The position numbers and the translations under genes are program-made. From the NCBI GenBank assembly GCA_026996855.1, contig JALWJZ010000023.1:1-61823 (forward strand): DNA of 61,823 nucleotides, in the 5' to 3' direction. How positions within the stretch are numbered: position 1 is the first letter of the stretch; every line of letters begins with the position of its first letter. Below are positions 61,794 through 61,823 of the stretch, piece after piece. Source of the DNA: Anaerolineales bacterium (GTDB taxonomy: Bacteria; Chloroflexota; Anaerolineae; Anaerolineales; DRMV01). The notes under the pieces were generated by a model. That model was not told the DNA's origin, did not search any database, and saw nothing but the letters and a program-made list of their open reading frames with translations.

Positions 61794-61823
61794 CTACCCA
61801 CTACTACCCGCAAACCCGCCCAC

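Overview
The window is 61.8 kb of high-GC bacterial chromosome, densely packed with genes on both strands. It most resembles a Chloroflexota (Anaerolineae-like), probably thermophilic, genome. The reasons are a LysW carrier-protein gene with a LysX-type ligase beside argG/argH, a tandem pair of glutamate dehydrogenases as in some thermophiles, many proline/threonine-rich secreted proteins, no lipopolysaccharide cluster, and several families of 7-8 nt tandem repeats between genes. The assignment is inference from content. I saw no rRNA, tRNA, CRISPR array, transposase or prophage.

Layout. 1-5.8 kb: C-terminal processing protease (5' end outside the window), peptidyl-tRNA hydrolase, RNase II-type exonuclease, a GT87-like membrane protein and a LysE-type exporter. 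6.0-11 kb (minus): a phosphoethanolamine-transferase-like enzyme, an SH3b-like secreted protein, an M42 aminopeptidase and 3-hydroxyacyl-CoA dehydrogenase. 11.0-13.7 kb (minus): an 890-residue protein made of two tyrosine phenol-lyase units, the first lacking the PLP lysine. 13.87-18.3 kb: argG behind a leader that looks like an arginine attenuator, then argH, lysW and lysX. 18.3-22 kb: panC, coaX, miaB, with heptamer arrays between and even inside genes. 22-28.4 kb: an orphan amino-acid-type binding lipoprotein, a response regulator, a large sensor kinase and an MFS exporter. 28.6-31.3 kb (minus): two glutamate dehydrogenases separated by a terminator. 31.4-33.1 kb: infC (AUU start)-rpmI-rplT with structured leaders.

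33.2-38.7 kb: a possible polysaccharide synthesis cassette, with a BcsB-like periplasmic subunit, a GT2 synthase carrying an N-terminal MshEN (cyclic-di-GMP binding type) domain, and a GT-C-like membrane protein. 38.7-44.2 kb: biotin carboxylase, CDP-alcohol phosphatidyltransferase, lgt, and an ABC exporter whose permease is fused to a SpoIIM domain. 44.3-53.3 kb: patatin-like lipase (minus), ribosomal protein S1, M20 amidohydrolase, a tungstate-type ABC importer without binding protein, a flippase-like protein, an orphan DNA methyltransferase and an unknown membrane protein. 53.5-61.5 kb (minus): SPFH protein, Mut7-C RNase, TatD, LysM lipoprotein, YtxH protein, a small membrane protein, AMMECR1, an unknown protein and a second biotin carboxylase. 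The window ends in a composite repeat island.

The strongest candidates for something new are the split-active-site tyrosine phenol-lyase fusion and the argG attenuator. Next come the MshEN-controlled synthase/BcsB pair, the ABC-2/SpoIIM fusion, and the invasion of coding sequences by short tandem repeats. Many promoters share a TATAAT/TACAAT -10 (often TG-extended) with a weak or absent -35 box; five have both boxes.
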